In this document: positions 12,201 through 25,138 of the stretch, piece after piece
How the letters are laid out: each line of letters starts with the position of its first letter
Position numbering within the stretch: the first letter of the stretch is position 1
NCBI GenBank assembly: GCA_026874595.1
Contig: CM049306.1
Coordinates: 92,022,642 to 92,086,641, forward strand
Direction of reading: 5' to 3'
Length of the DNA stretch: 64,000 nucleotides
Origin: Sipunculus nudus
Lineage: Eukaryota > Annelida > Sipuncula > Golfingiida > Sipunculidae
Program-made: the position numbers and the translations under genes
The notes under the pieces: generated by a model
Database searches by the model: none
Told to the model about the DNA's origin: nothing
What the model saw: the letters and a program-made list of their open reading frames with translations, nothing else

Positions 12201-15200
12201 TGAGGTGGAGCTGGTCAGTGGTGTCCAGAAGGCAGTCACGATATGGTACAAGCAGCATCCATGTGGCAGAATCATCATTATACAGGGCGGACACGGTGAC
12301 AAGAAGGGTGCGTGATCAATATATATGTCATAAACATGTTACCTTATAAGATCAGTGTTGCATTATTATGACTGAAGACTAATGAAATCACAAAATTTCA
12401 ATTTCATATCAGTTATGTGATTTTTGAGTTTCAGCATGTCTCATCATCCATTGTTATGTATGTGTTCTGTAAAGTTTTCATGTGGGGAGCACCTGAATAC
12501 TCTGTTATTGCTGTAAACAGCTTTTTTTTATCCAAGATGTTTTGGTCATATAAAATCCAAATAATAATTACATCATAAAGTTTCTGTGCTAGTTTTTATT
12601 ACATATTTCTTCTTCTGCAGGCGTGACAGTGGACAGAAAACACCAGACAAAAGAAATCCTTGATAAACTGACAAAGGAAGTGAGTAGGAGAAATCTGATT
12701 ATGTAGGTTTCATGTTAAGGTGATAGATTAACTGTTTGCCTTTACACTAAACCTGATAAGTGAATTTATTTATACTTTATTAACTAGAATATCAGCAAAA
12801 GCTGACAAAAGCCCTCAGCCAAAAGAACAGTGTTTATACGTGGTTACAGTAACAAATATGAAATATTTGTTCTCACATGGACATATATCTGTACATGTCT
12901 CAGTTATAAATTTAAACTGGAGAGGTATGTACCATGTTTCATAACAATCCACCAAATGCTTCCTGAGAAATAAGCCCCTACCTTGTGCAGCAAGTACAGA
13001 ACATCAGTCCCAATGATCATAGTTAGTTTTGTGAAAATCCACCAAATGGTTCCTGAGAAATAAGCTTCTAAGTGTTTTTCTATAATCAACTCTAAAATGT
13101 AGAAAAGTAGGTCAAGGTCACCCATCTTCGAACTTGACCGAGAATTTGTCGACAAACATCTTCACCAAAGAAAAAGATTCCTGCGGTGAATCCTTTTAGA
13201 GATATCCCGCTCACAAGGTAAAAGTTAACGGATGCCAGACGGACAGACTGACGGACAGCTTTGGTGACGACAATAGCCCATCAGCCTAAGGGCTGAGGGC
13301 TAAAAACCAATTCCTGATAAGCTGATACTGTAATCTCATGGACTGAAATACTGGTATGCATGCTTACTGGGTGTACTGGCTGTCCTTACATGTACAGTGT
13401 GTGTGTATATGTGTACTCTTTAATAAGAAAAATGTGAATTCTATTTTATTGCTGATGAATTTTCCTTTTGGTTATTAAAAACACAGATGGTGCCAACAGA
13501 TATTACTTATAGAAAATGTAGTGTTTTCATGGGTACTTGTAAGGTTTCATGAACAGTTCTGCCCTCAGTTTATTTTCAATGGATTGTCTTTTAGAGATTA
13601 TTATGGTATTGCTCAAGAAAAATATAATCCATATGATTTATGGAAATATCAACAACTTTCATCCAAATCAGATTAAGTAAGTTACATGCAGTACAGAGTA
13701 AAACTTAATGGTGATTAAATTAGTATTTTTGTTCTTGTTCTACAGGTAACATCAATACCAGTGTACATGTTCTCACTAGATGATCCCTCAGATTGTGGTT
13801 CGTTTTGTGTTCCACCAAGTCCAGGGATCATTTCATATTTAATGTGTCTACATCATCTTGATCTTAGAAATCAGGTAAATCATAAGACATTTAACCTATA
13901 AAGAGATGAAGCACTGAAAGGCCAAGGCAATGTCTGATGAGAAAATAATTATTTTTATCATTAAGTGGAAAAACAATGACAAGTAAAATTAAAAAAATAT
14001 AATATTTTGTGAGTCTGCTACAGTACATAACATGGGGTAACCTATTCTGTAATAAATATTGCTATTTTAAAAGTAGAACATAAAAGAATTATTGTGACCT
14101 GAGATTTTTTAAATAGAAATGACTTCATAATTTTGTGCTGGTCAAGGGATGGAAGATATGGTCATGTTATTTAAAGTTTGTTCCAGTTCATGATACCCTC
14201 CCCCATCATGAAGGAACTTTTTGATATTTGACAGTGTAATGGTACAGTTTATGATAGTGTAAAAAGCATTATGCATACAAAAGCAGGGAAAGGTAGGTTC
14301 CTGTACACCTTTGTTTTAGACTTAAATAATGATCATCTCAAAATATGTGTATGATAAAGCATGCATGATGTGTATGTTGATTTTGTAGGGCACTGTATAT
14401 CTGTATTATACCTCACATCACATGAAAATGGCAGAACATGCTGGAATTCAACATCTTCAGGTAAATATTAAATGAACAGCATCACATCACTACATGTTAA
14501 AATGTTATTAATCAATAAGATTAAGGAAATTTGCAGTTTAGGTGTTTGCTTAAAACTTAAGATGTTAATAATTTTATGCTCTTAATATATTTGTCACAAT
14601 TTACACATTTAATTTATTTTCACTTGAACTTTTATCCATCCAGCTGCTGATGAATAAAACACATATATGTCATTTTAGAAGGAGGAAAAAGTCCTTTGAA
14701 ATATAGAATTTCCCATTTGAGTACTGTCAAATGGCAAAACAGAATAAACCTGTTTTTGAAAAATGTGACATTAATCTGTTGATAACTTTATTTGAATCCT
14801 CTTAACTTAAATGATTTGCATGTAATGGCCAACTATGAACCAAATAATTGTGCTTCCTTATGTTTTCCATAATTTCATTAATTTCAGTAATTATTTAGCC
14901 CGATGAAAGATTTTTTTTTCGTTTGCAGGCATCAAGGGCTTTCAAGCATCCCAGTCTAGTGAGATGTTTTTTTATGTATTATTCTAGTTGCAACTGAACA
15001 TTTGTGGTAACAGTTTTAACCTTAATGGCAGTTGTTTAAATGTTATTCTTATTCAGTTGGTATGAGCCAATAAGATCTGGTTAGGTCTAGCAATTGTTTT
15101 TCACATACAAATACAACATAAACCTATTATCAGTTTAATGCACTGCAAAGTTTTTTTAAGATAATTAACCAGTACTGGAAAATATAATTTAATTTATATT

Positions 15201-18200
15201 TGTTTATACTTTATATAACACAATCTTGCCTGTTTATTCCCCAAAATTATGCAAAATAATGCAACTGTTATGGAATCAACATATGTCTAATTAGAGACAT
15301 CTGGTGGATACTGGGATAATAAGTATATTATAATAATAATATTCTATTGAGGTCACACCTTTCTTTCGAATGTTATCCCAGTATGCAATATATCAGTATA
15401 AAATTGGCCTAAATTAAACCTTTACATGTAATTCAATAAGTGTGTCTTTAATAACCTATTCCTTCTATTCTTTCATCACAATTTATCATTTTTATCCACA
15501 GCTTAAGTCCTCTCATGGAACCACCAAAAAGAGCCAGCCAGAAGTGCTCCAGAAAATGACTGTGTCGCCCCCTATGGGTGATTGGATTAACCAGTGTGAC
15601 CCGGTCCTGCCAGGTTTCAGTGAGCTGGTCAGCAGTAAAACCAGTCTGTGTCATGTCAGCCTGGGACAGGGGAAGAGTATGTTTGTTGGCTGTGGCTGCA
15701 AAGAAAAGTTAAAAGAGTATGTATCACTAACACCAGCATGTCCTATATCATGACTGGAAACTGATCTATCAGTATATGTCTTTGTAATAATGTTCATTTC
15801 TATTATTGTGCTATTTAGTTAATGTAAGGAAATTTATGACTCCAGTGCTAGGTTTACCTTCATGGACTTCCAAGGACATGTTATCTAATGGAGCTTTCGA
15901 CATGAAAAACTATATGTCATACTATAAAAAATAGAGAACAAGAAATTTTCCTGAATGTATATAGTTTTATAATGTTGATATATATCTCTTAATGTACTGT
16001 GTGAGTGCTTAGTTTCATACTTTTATGATTTTATTAAAGGTTATAAAATTTGCTTTTCTTCATACCTAAATAATCTTTAATTCTTACCTAAATCTTATCT
16101 AGAAATTTTGCTGAGGGAGAGGTCTAGGGTTTGTGAATAAAGTTGCTTTAATCAAACACTGAATGTGACTCCTCAATCAGCATCATGTCAGCATTGGCTA
16201 ATATGAATATTCATTTTCAGCATTATAATATTTCAGATACCAGGAGCTGTATTATGATAATGCCACCCCCATCAGTGAGACTGAGAGCAGGATTGACAAA
16301 CTGAGCAGTGACCTGAACGGCTCTGTGCTGCCATCTACCAGCAGACCTAGGAACTCAGGGAGTCCTGATGTCTCCTTCCTGAGCAAAGAAAGATCCCTCC
16401 CAGAGTGGATGCAGACACAGCAGTCCTCCAAGAAGAAAAAGAAACTGATGTCTGAGAGCATTTCTTCATTGGAGAGCAGCAGTTCTGTAGAAAGGTTGGA
16501 ATCTTCATAATAAATTTTTCTTGTGTCTAAACTTTTCTGCAAACAAAGTATTTCATTCGAGTGCTCTCATATATTCTGGTGTGCATGTTTCAATTATCTA
16601 TAGAGGCCAGTGTAAGAATACTTGAATCTGAAAGGAATAAAATGGTACCCATTATTAGTATATTGTTTGAATGGTTTTGTTTGAGTGAAACAGTGCACTG
16701 ATCACTTTGTCAGCAGAGGCTGTCTTTGTAATAACTGTTGGATGATAAATGCTCATCTGTGAATTATTTTATTCTTTAATTATCTGATTTTGGCATCATG
16801 CTTTTCTGTTTGAAAGAACAGGAATTGTACTGAAAATGTAAATCAGTAAATGTTCTTACTCTTAAAATAAGATTTGAGACATATTTTGTGCACAAAGGTT
16901 ATCCCATATAGGTACATAAATTTGTAAGCTTTCATTTATAATAGAAGCATATTATCCTTAGCTGTGTCTGTAGTGAAGTCACTGCTTTTTACTGCATTGT
17001 ATGATCTTTGAATTTCCTTTGTAATCTGTCATTGTAGAAGACCAGGTAAGAGTACTGTTTACATGATGAATGTGAAAGAACTGTTGGAGGTGGCTCACAG
17101 TGTACTTAAACAGGTAGGGAAAATTAATAAATGACATAAATAATGATAAAACCAGTTCTACCATTGCCAAAGTTGCCTTAAGTAATGTGTGAAGAATTTT
17201 GTTGTCTGTTGATATTTTGTCTAGGCATTATATGTTATGTCCTGGATAGAATTTTAGTGTTTATATATTTTATTTCCTCAAATGTGATATTTATATCAGA
17301 GCACCCTGATAACTTCAGTGATGGTGAAATAAGCTAGAAAGGTAAAGAGCACTGTCTGTTGACTTGCAGTTTACATGTTTTATATGAATTTTTTAATTAA
17401 CTTACTTAATAAGTAGAAATCACAATCTTACCTACAACCCAAAGTTATAAATTAACAATATCAATAAAATTTTATCAAAAAGGAATATGTTATTTTATTT
17501 CTTTACACAATTTAGGCTGGCATAAAAGCTCCAGAAAGAAAAGATTCTATATTACAAAGCAGACCTGGGAAAAACAATGTGAAAGCTAAACCTAAACTGC
17601 CACCTCCGAGGTCCCCGCATGGCAGAAAACATTACCCAAAACATCCCATAGTGTACAGTAGTGAAAGCAGCCAGAAGCTTAAGGTAAAGAATAACTTGAC
17701 TGACCATGACAGTGAGCCAAAGAAAAGCAGCACCAGACGGAAATTGATACAGGACAGAAGGTCAAGAGATTCTGAAGATGATGGGGATAAAGAGGATGAA
17801 CAGAACAGAGGGTGCCAGGAGGCTGCTGCTGCTGCAGCATCCAGGTCAGAACATAATGAAACCATGGCAGTCCTGGATGATTTATTCTTTGATGATGCTC
17901 CTTCGAAGAAGAAGAAGAGTCCTCCAAAGAGAACTAGGTGAGATATATAAATGTAAATTACCCAACAGGGATACATACTCAGCTGAATAAATGAAATAAA
18001 GTCTCCCACCTAGAACTAGATGGGCCAAATTGATTTAAAAGCATGCTAATTTAAAAAATATATACATATCCATAAATTTTAATCTAGTGTGTCATGCATT
18101 TTTTCATTGAATGAGTATTATTGCCATTTAATCAGGATCTCAGTAACCTCCAGTAAATGGTTCAGTGTAAGACTTTACTGGTTATTTCCCTATTTATGGG

Positions 18201-21133
18201 TAACAGGGAAATTCCCTTTCATAAATTCTGAATGCATATTCTGAATTAAATTTTTTTACCTTTAGGCCAAAAAAAGGGAATGTTCTCAAGGACCTTTCTT
18301 CAGAAATCATTGTGCTATATTTTATAAACTTTTTATGATGAATTTTCATAAAAATTCCTGTGATTAGGGAAAAAGAAGATAAAAACAATCATTTTATCAG
18401 GTAAAACCACATCATAACAAAATAAAATCAAATTGAAATTTATTATTAAATTTTATTGAAAGAGCTTAATATTGATAAATTTCTTCTGAAAATCAAAATA
18501 TTTTTTATGCAGGGGTCAAAGCTTGCATGCACAGTGCCTGAGAAACCAGCCTTTTTAGCCCTCAGGCTGATGGACTATTGTCGTTACCCAAGCTGTATGT
18601 CAGTCCAGCGTCCGTTAACTTTTACCTTTTGAGCAGGATATCTCCAAAGGTTTTCAACATTCTTCATTTCTTCAGTGCTGATGCATATTAACAAAATCTC
18701 AGTCAAGTTCGAAAATGGGTGACCTTGACCTATTTTTCAACATTTAGAGCTGATTATAGAACAACACTTAGAAGCTAATTTCTCAGGAATCATTGGATGG
18801 ATTTTCACAAAACTTACTATGATCATTGGGACTGATGGTCTGTACCTACTGCACAAGTTTGGTGGTGCCACCTACAATTTCTGAATTTTTATCAGATTTT
18901 TCAACTTTGGCCTTGTGAGCCAGATATCTCCAAAGGTATTCAACATAGAAACATCATTTCTTCAATGCTGATGCATATTAACAAAATCTCTGTCAAGTTC
19001 GAAAAAGGGTGACCTTGACCTATTTTTCTACGTTTTAGAGCTGATTATAGAAAAACACTTAGAAGCTTATTTCTCAGGAATGATTGGGTAGATTTTAACA
19101 AAACTTACTATGATCATTGGGACTGATGGTATGTACCTGCTGCACAAGTTTGGTGGTGCCACCTACAATTTCTGAATTTTTATCAGATTTTTCAACTTTG
19201 GCCTTGTGAGCCAGATATCTCCAAAGGTTTTCAACATAGAAACATCATTTCTTCAATGCTGATGCATATTAACAAAATCTGTCAAGTTCGAAAAAGGGTG
19301 ACCTTGACCCTTATTTTTCTACTTTTTAGAGCTGATTATAGAAAAACACTTAGAAGCTTATTTCTCAGGAATGATTGGGTAGATTTTCACAAAACTTACT
19401 ATGATCCTTGGGACTGATGGTATGTACCTGCTGCACAAGTTTGGTGGTGCCACCTACAATTTCTGAATTTTTATCAGATTTTTCAATTTTGGCCTTGTGA
19501 GTGGGATATCTCAAAAGGTATTCAACATAGAAACTTCATTTCTTCGATGCTGATGCATATTAACAAAATCTCGGTCAAGTTTGAAAATGGTTGACCTTGG
19601 CCTATTTTTCTACATTTTAGAGCTGATTATAGAAAAACACTTAGAAGCTTATTTCTCAGGATCCGTAGGGTGGATTTTCACAAAATTTACTCTGATCATT
19701 AGGACTGATGGTCTGTACCTGCTGCACAAGCTTGGGGGGCCACATACAAGTTCTGATTTTAAATGAATTTTTATTGGATTTATCAACTTTGGCCTTGTGA
19801 TCGGGATATCTCCTAAGGCATTCAGTGCTGATGCATATTAACAAAATCTTGGTCAAGTTCAAAGATGGGTGATCTTGACCTATTTTTCAAGGTCACAGAG
19901 CTTAGTAAGAAAAAACTTAGGAGCTTATTTCTCAGGAACCACTGGGTGGATTTTTATGAAACATGGTATAATGACATGCCTTGATGATCTCTAATTCCTG
20001 CATGAGATCGGTCTTACCATACTTGCAAAGGTACTACATACCTCTCCAGTTTAAATTTATAACTGAGACATGTACAGATATACATCCATGTGAGAACAAA
20101 TATTTCATTCTTGTTACTGTTACCACCTATAAACACTGTTCTTTTGGCTGAGGGCTTTTGTCAGCTTCTGCTGATATTCTAGTTCTTTTTGCTTTAATCA
20201 TTTTACTTTGCATGTATTTAATTATGCTGGCAGTGAGGAGTAAAATACCTCATTAGCAAAAATACCTCATTAGCAAATGCAATACTTTCCCTTTCACTAA
20301 TCTCACTAGTTGTTACATGCAAATTTCCATACTAATTACCATTGCACATTAATTATTTCACCAGGTTTCTGGAAGACACCTGTCCACAAAGTGTCCAGGA
20401 TGCACTAGATGACCTGTTTGACAGATCTCCTGTGAAGAAGTCCAGAATACCTGCAACTCTCATTCAGGAGACTCAAAAACAGCACAAAACCAGAACTCAG
20501 CTACCTTCTATTGTGTTACCAGAGACTGCCATGAACGAGCCAGCAAGCCTAAAAACAGCCACTGGTGGACAGCACCTGTCAAAACCAGACTCTCAGTACT
20601 CAAATGATGATTTGTTCTCTTTTACTGCAAAAAGCTCTGTTAAATATAATCATAGTGTTGTTCTAGATGATTCAAGTGATGAGGACTTTGGCAGCTCAAA
20701 AAGGACTAAAAAATCAACCTTTAGAAATTCATCAAGACCATTTTGTGGCATCTCAGGGACAGACACACTCAAAAGAGATACTGGTGAAAAAAGTCCAAGG
20801 ATGTCAACAAAAAAGAAAACTAAAGTAAATTTTTCTGAGAGTGAAAGTTCTGAAGAAGAAACATGTCACCGAAGTCCAGTCAGGAGTTCAAGAAGGAAAG
20901 TGAAAGTTTCCCCGTCCAATAAGAATCCTTTCTGTTTGTCTGACAGTGACTCTGACAGTCCTACAAATGTTAGAAAAAAGAAACCAGTGACCGGTGCAAG
21001 GAACATAAATACTGTGGCTGAAACTATTAGCACTGTACCAGAAACCCTGCCCACTCAGTCCAGTAAAAATAAAGCCAGCAAAGACACAGCAGACAGGACT
21101 TCTCACCTAGCATTTCTGGATGACCTCTTCTAG
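9287..21133 (+). CDS. Unrecognised P-loop (polynucleotide-kinase-like) protein with a Ku-binding-like motif, 14 exons
   Basis: Fourteen exons join in frame to 888 residues: 9287-9322, 9758-9889, 10239-10316, 11106-11295, 11693-11766, 12151-12307, 12621-12679, 13746-13874, 14389-14460, 15502-15716, 16237-16494, 17038-17113, 17516-17937, 20365-21133. Residues 8-16 (GPPHVGKTS) are a Walker A loop split by intron 1; VVVDDE (60-65) fits a Walker B strand. The pattern of the first 140 residues resembles the kinase domain of PNKP-type enzymes. Residues 171-309 might be a degenerate HAD-like domain, without a visible DxD nucleophile; this is weak. KERSLPEWM (431-439) followed by five lysines (446-450) resembles the Ku-binding motif of APLF-type repair factors. 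The C-terminal half is disordered, with acidic serine clusters (SESESSEEE, SDSDSDSP) and LDDLF at 612, 647 and 884-888. Exon 4 may end at 11295 (GC donor) or 11280 (GT donor); both keep frame. A role in DNA end processing is inference; I know no named orthologue. Confidence 0.8.
11140..11152 (-). promoter_or_regulatory. CTCF-like core within exon 4
   Basis: CGCCCTCTGGTGG is the reverse complement of CCACCAGAGGGCG, a full match to the CTCF core. It lies in coding sequence (Thr-Pro-Ser-Gly-Gly), so codon constraint alone may explain it. Confidence 0.25.
12785..13309 (-). repeat. Dispersed repeat in intron 7, minus orientation
   Basis: Its sequence is the reverse complement of parts of the intron 13 repeat. 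Both contain the AGCCCTCAGCC-type end, a block around ACTTTGACCGAG/TTCGAACTTGACC, and the AAACTGGAGAGGTATGTACC block. Only about one internal module is present here. The right end reads GGGCTGAGGGCTAAAAA. Probably a non-autonomous mobile element. Confidence 0.65.
18545..20182 (+). repeat. Dispersed repeat with a tandem ~290-bp core in intron 13
   Basis: The ends carry related AGCCCTCAG-GC and GGCTGAGGGCTTTTG sequences in inverted orientation. Between them, a module with ATCTCCAAAGG, GATGCATATTAACAAAATC, GTCAAGTTCGAAAA and CTGCACAAG recurs. The TCTC(C) anchor falls at 18641, 18927, 19218, 19509 and 19809, spacings of 286, 291, 291 and 300 bp. The intron 7 copy carries about one module on the other strand. 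No coding capacity seen. Confidence 0.7.
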
Positions 21134-22426
21134 GTTTACATTGTATAATTGCATTATAAAAGGCAGCATGTGTGAATATGCATTATCACAAAAATGTCTT
21201 TATTTTACAAACTACTTTGTATAATTTATGAATAGTTATTTTCAAATCTAGTCACTGCCATTATATCTGTTTATGAACTATTATCCTGAGGTTTTTCACA
21301 CTGGATATATGGAATACATTTGTTAGAGAATACTTGTGTTTTAATTATCAGTGTACCTGTCAAGTAAGTTATCAGTGCACCTGTCAAGTTAGTATGTATT
21401 TTGCATGTTAGTGATATCACTGAGAGGCAATTAACAAGAAAGTTAAAACATCTTTATACAATTATATTTTTATACGTTATTTTTATGTGAACTCGTACTT
21501 TTTCTTGCATTTCTCATACTTTTCACAGCCACAGTATTTCCTTTTTTCAAAATATAAAAGCTGTACTCATTTCATATATACAAAGTACTTTGGGAATTTT
21601 TTTTTCTCATTGAAACATGTTCAGTTACTTATTGTATCTGCCAAAACAGTTTGTTTCAGCTGGATGCGGCTGCCACTACCTTTCCAGTTAACTACTCCAT
21701 AACCACTAAACAGAATTTTGTGAAATTGGAAATATGATTGGGTCACATGTGAACTGCTGCACCCTCATTTTGGGTTGACCTCAGACCTTTCTTCTCTGCC
21801 GGGTGTCCTTCTGTACATGTTTTCACACATAAACCCACATATCTTTGGACTTGTTTGACCAAATGGGGCTGAAATTATGCAGGAGTATAGCTCTTGGATA
21901 TCTTGATATCATACCGGTACACAAAACTGCAATCTACAACCATTTTTGCACAGTGTCCATCTGTTCATCTGCCCATAATTCAGCATAATTCAGCAGTGGT
22001 TTAACCTATCCACCTGAAATTTTGCATGTGTATACATCTTCAATAGATTTCTCATTCAAATGACAGGTGGCACCACATACATAACAATCATGTTGATGTG
22101 GCAGACATCTATGCTAATATTTCAGTACTGGTTTGACATATCCGCCTGACCCTCCACCCCATCAATAATGCAACAAATCTCACGCTAATTCCCCTAACCA
22201 CTCAACCCATGCCTATCTTCACCCATACCACTCTGATTTCAGCAGATACACCTAGTCGCTTGTCAACTACCCGTATTCTAGATCTACAATTTACTATACC
22301 CTTTTGACATTTGATAATTACTGTAATTCATATTTGGGCACTGAAAATTATTGTTATATTTGTAGTGGCATTTCCATAACTGCATGGAGGGTACAATACA
22401 AGGTTATTATGTTATCTTGAATTTTT

Positions 22427-23060
22427 AGCTCAGCTGACTGTAAGTCATCTGAGCTATAGTCGTGGTCCTTTGTCCGCCATCCGTCCGGCCGTCTGTCCGT
22501 TAACAGGGCACGTTTTAAAACCGTTGGACCTACATATCTATAATTTTGCATACCATTAGATGTCCCCAAAATCTCCTACCATACCGAAAATTGGGTCATT
22601 AGGACTTCGTTCCTTCGAGATACCATAAAAAAGCCATTGTAACACTTCAAGGCTGCCTAATGTCAAAACCACTGATCTGTTTTTGATCATATTTTTCATT
22701 TCTATGAACATACCAAAAATTAGGTCAGTATTAGGTATTCTTTTGAAGTTATGGGCCCAAATATAATGCAATTTTTAAAAAATCAGGAAATATATTTACT
22801 CACATAACATGAGAATTGCTGAAGCTGGAGACTTTTTTTCAGGAATATAACTTTATTTAATCAAGATTCAATGGTTTACCCAAAATTAGGTCTGAATTTT
22901 GCAAATTTTTCAAGTTATTAGCATAAATAAAAAATCAATACCTTAAATTTTGTCCAACTTTGGCAATGGCACATTTTTTCCCAGTAAGCACTGTTGATTT
23001 AATTTTCACAGCATATATACTTAAGGATTTAATCTTTTAAAATCTGAAATTTCAAAGGAA
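22427..23060. repeat. Dispersed repeat starting TTTTAGCTCAGCTGACTG
   Basis: Begins with AGCTCAGCTGACTGTAAGTC and a CGTCCG-rich patch, then AT-rich sequence with repeated 'accaaaaattaggtc'-type phrases. The start is the reverse complement of the repeat ends at 3690-3710 and near 39588, which suggests a shared element family with a conserved terminus. Confidence 0.5.
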
Positions 23061-24972
23061 TTGATTGAAAAGAGTAGCTTTTATTCAAGTTTTCATACAC
23101 CATGTCAAGTGTTGTTTACATCTAGCCCACCTAGTAACACAGCCTTCACTTGCATTATGTAACCCACCCCAGGCAGCTTGCCTTGGCCCAGCTTGGCCAC
23201 TACTAGCAGGCTTCCACTCTGCCCTGCACTCCCCCCCCCCCAGATGGTGCATTAACTAGATGAATGTTATAATTTTCTGTATTTTCTTTTATTCTTGGCT
23301 ATGCTACATTTTAGATTTTGAATTGTACCACCAGGGTTACAATGAATAAAGTGCACATTTAATTGTGTCCACAAAGTGGTGTATTGCTATGAAAGTGTGG
23401 ATGTTTATCAGATAAGTAAATTCTTACTTCAGAAGAGTAAAAACTTCACCAGATGTGAAATTGACTATTAATTCCAGTAATAAATTATAGCCGTGATAGT
23501 AATTAGCACAATGATTTTGTTTGTCCCTCATTCAACCAACAGTGTGTACATTTTATTTGAAATATGTTTTTATTTTATCAAATTTACGGAATCTTTTATT
23601 TTATTTCAGTGAATAAAATTAAGCATGTACTGAAAACTCCAATGTGCAAAACTTTTAAATAGTGATTCAAGGAATAATCTTGTAGATGCCATGTTGTGGC
23701 ATTATTTTCTTTTAATTTCAGTTTAAACATTTGTGATTTAAAAATAATAAAATATATGTGTATGAATAATATGACTCAATATGAGCTACACTCTGGATAA
23801 ATAATGATTGCAACTTAGAATTCTAATATTTTAACTTATATTTTCAGTTTATTTTTATTACAAATTTATAAAACTTGTAAATAAAAAAAAATGAATCAGA
23901 TAAAAACTGTAAATGGAAAAAGTTGATATGCTTAAAAAAATAGGCTTATATATAAACTTAAATGCATTATTCCCTTGAAAGTGAAATAAAGGTATTAGTC
24001 CATTCTGTCCACTTGCCTGTCCATCCGTAAATTTTTCATATGCATCACAGTATCTCAACACTTTTACTGGTTTTCTTCATGACAGTCTTGTCAGAGTATT
24101 AGTTTGCAATCATATATTTAGAACTTTACTATAACCAAGTAGGGAGGCCCCTTTCCTCTTAGGTTCTCATATGCTTATATAAATGAAAAACATTACAATA
24201 GAATATTTTGCATTTGCAAAAAGCTGAGCGCCGTGACCCATGGGTCCCTTGTTAAATGTCAGTGCATATATATCACTCCATTTATCAAATATGAAAGTAA
24301 GTAATATTATTATGTTCACACTGAACTTCATTTTATGCTTGACACAATTCAGAGAGTATATCTTTTGGTGTATTTGTCATGGATAATTTTCATGATTTAT
24401 ATTTCACATGGCAGGAAAACAAGAGGGTTTCAAAGTATGTTGTGTCAAGTTACCTTTGTAACATAAGAAGGATAAGTAAAGTATTGTCACAGTTTAAACC
24501 TTCAAGTATTAACCTTCAGTGCGGAGGAATGGCTGTTTGAGTTCGGGAATTGTATAATAAATGTCTTAAAAGATTAACTGTTTGACTTATTATTACGCTT
24601 TGATGTTCTTAGTTCACAGCTTTATTCAGTTACAAAATGTACCTGTTTTGTGATTTATTTCCTTAATTTGTTTGCAAACATAAGAACTAGTTTTCCAAGA
24701 TGTATGCTTATATCACAAAGAAAAACTTGCACCCACACATCAACCAGTTCATTAAATTTACAATTTGGGTAGCAAACTATTGACTCTAAAAAATCACCTG
24801 GATAATGGCATTCTCACTCTCTTCACATTTTAAACAGTTGCATAAAAAACATCATTCTAAGTGATACTGTCACCTTGTCTGACTAGGTTTGCAGCTGATT
24901 GCTGCCAACTCTCGCTCAGATAAATGAATTATACATTAAGGAGAAAAAAGATCAGTATTCCTGATATGACAT

Positions 24973-24978
24973 TTTATT
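24973..24978 (-). terminator. Polyadenylation signal candidate for PDCD11
   Basis: AATAAA on the minus strand, about 160 bp past the PDCD11 stop codon, a usual distance for a short 3' UTR. Confidence 0.4.
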
Positions 24979-25138
24979 TTCAAATATGTTACATGGGATA
25001 TCTTTTAAATTGTATTATCACTCATGCCATCATTTTCAAAACCTCTTCTTCAGGTATAATAAAATATTGTAGTATTTACTCTCTAGACACTGGCAGTCAA
25101 ATATACCGGTAAAATCTAAAAAACAATTACATCTCCTG

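Larger units (their letters stand above)
21134..25138. other. Tail-to-tail intergenic region
   Basis: Contains the 3' flanks of two convergent genes. A dispersed repeat begins near 22427 with TTTTAGCTCAGCTGACTGTA and continues to about 23060, with the (C/G)TCCG-rich start common in such repeats; its first bases mirror the ends of the repeats in the ODF3 array. AATAAA at 23344-23349 could serve the plus-strand gene, but it is 2.2 kb past the stop. No other gene seen. Confidence 0.5.

Noticed and set aside
17632-18009. Minus-strand frames opposite exon 13 of the kinase-like gene
   Set aside because: They are shadows of a Ser/Lys/Asp-rich coding exon that joins in frame on the plus strand.
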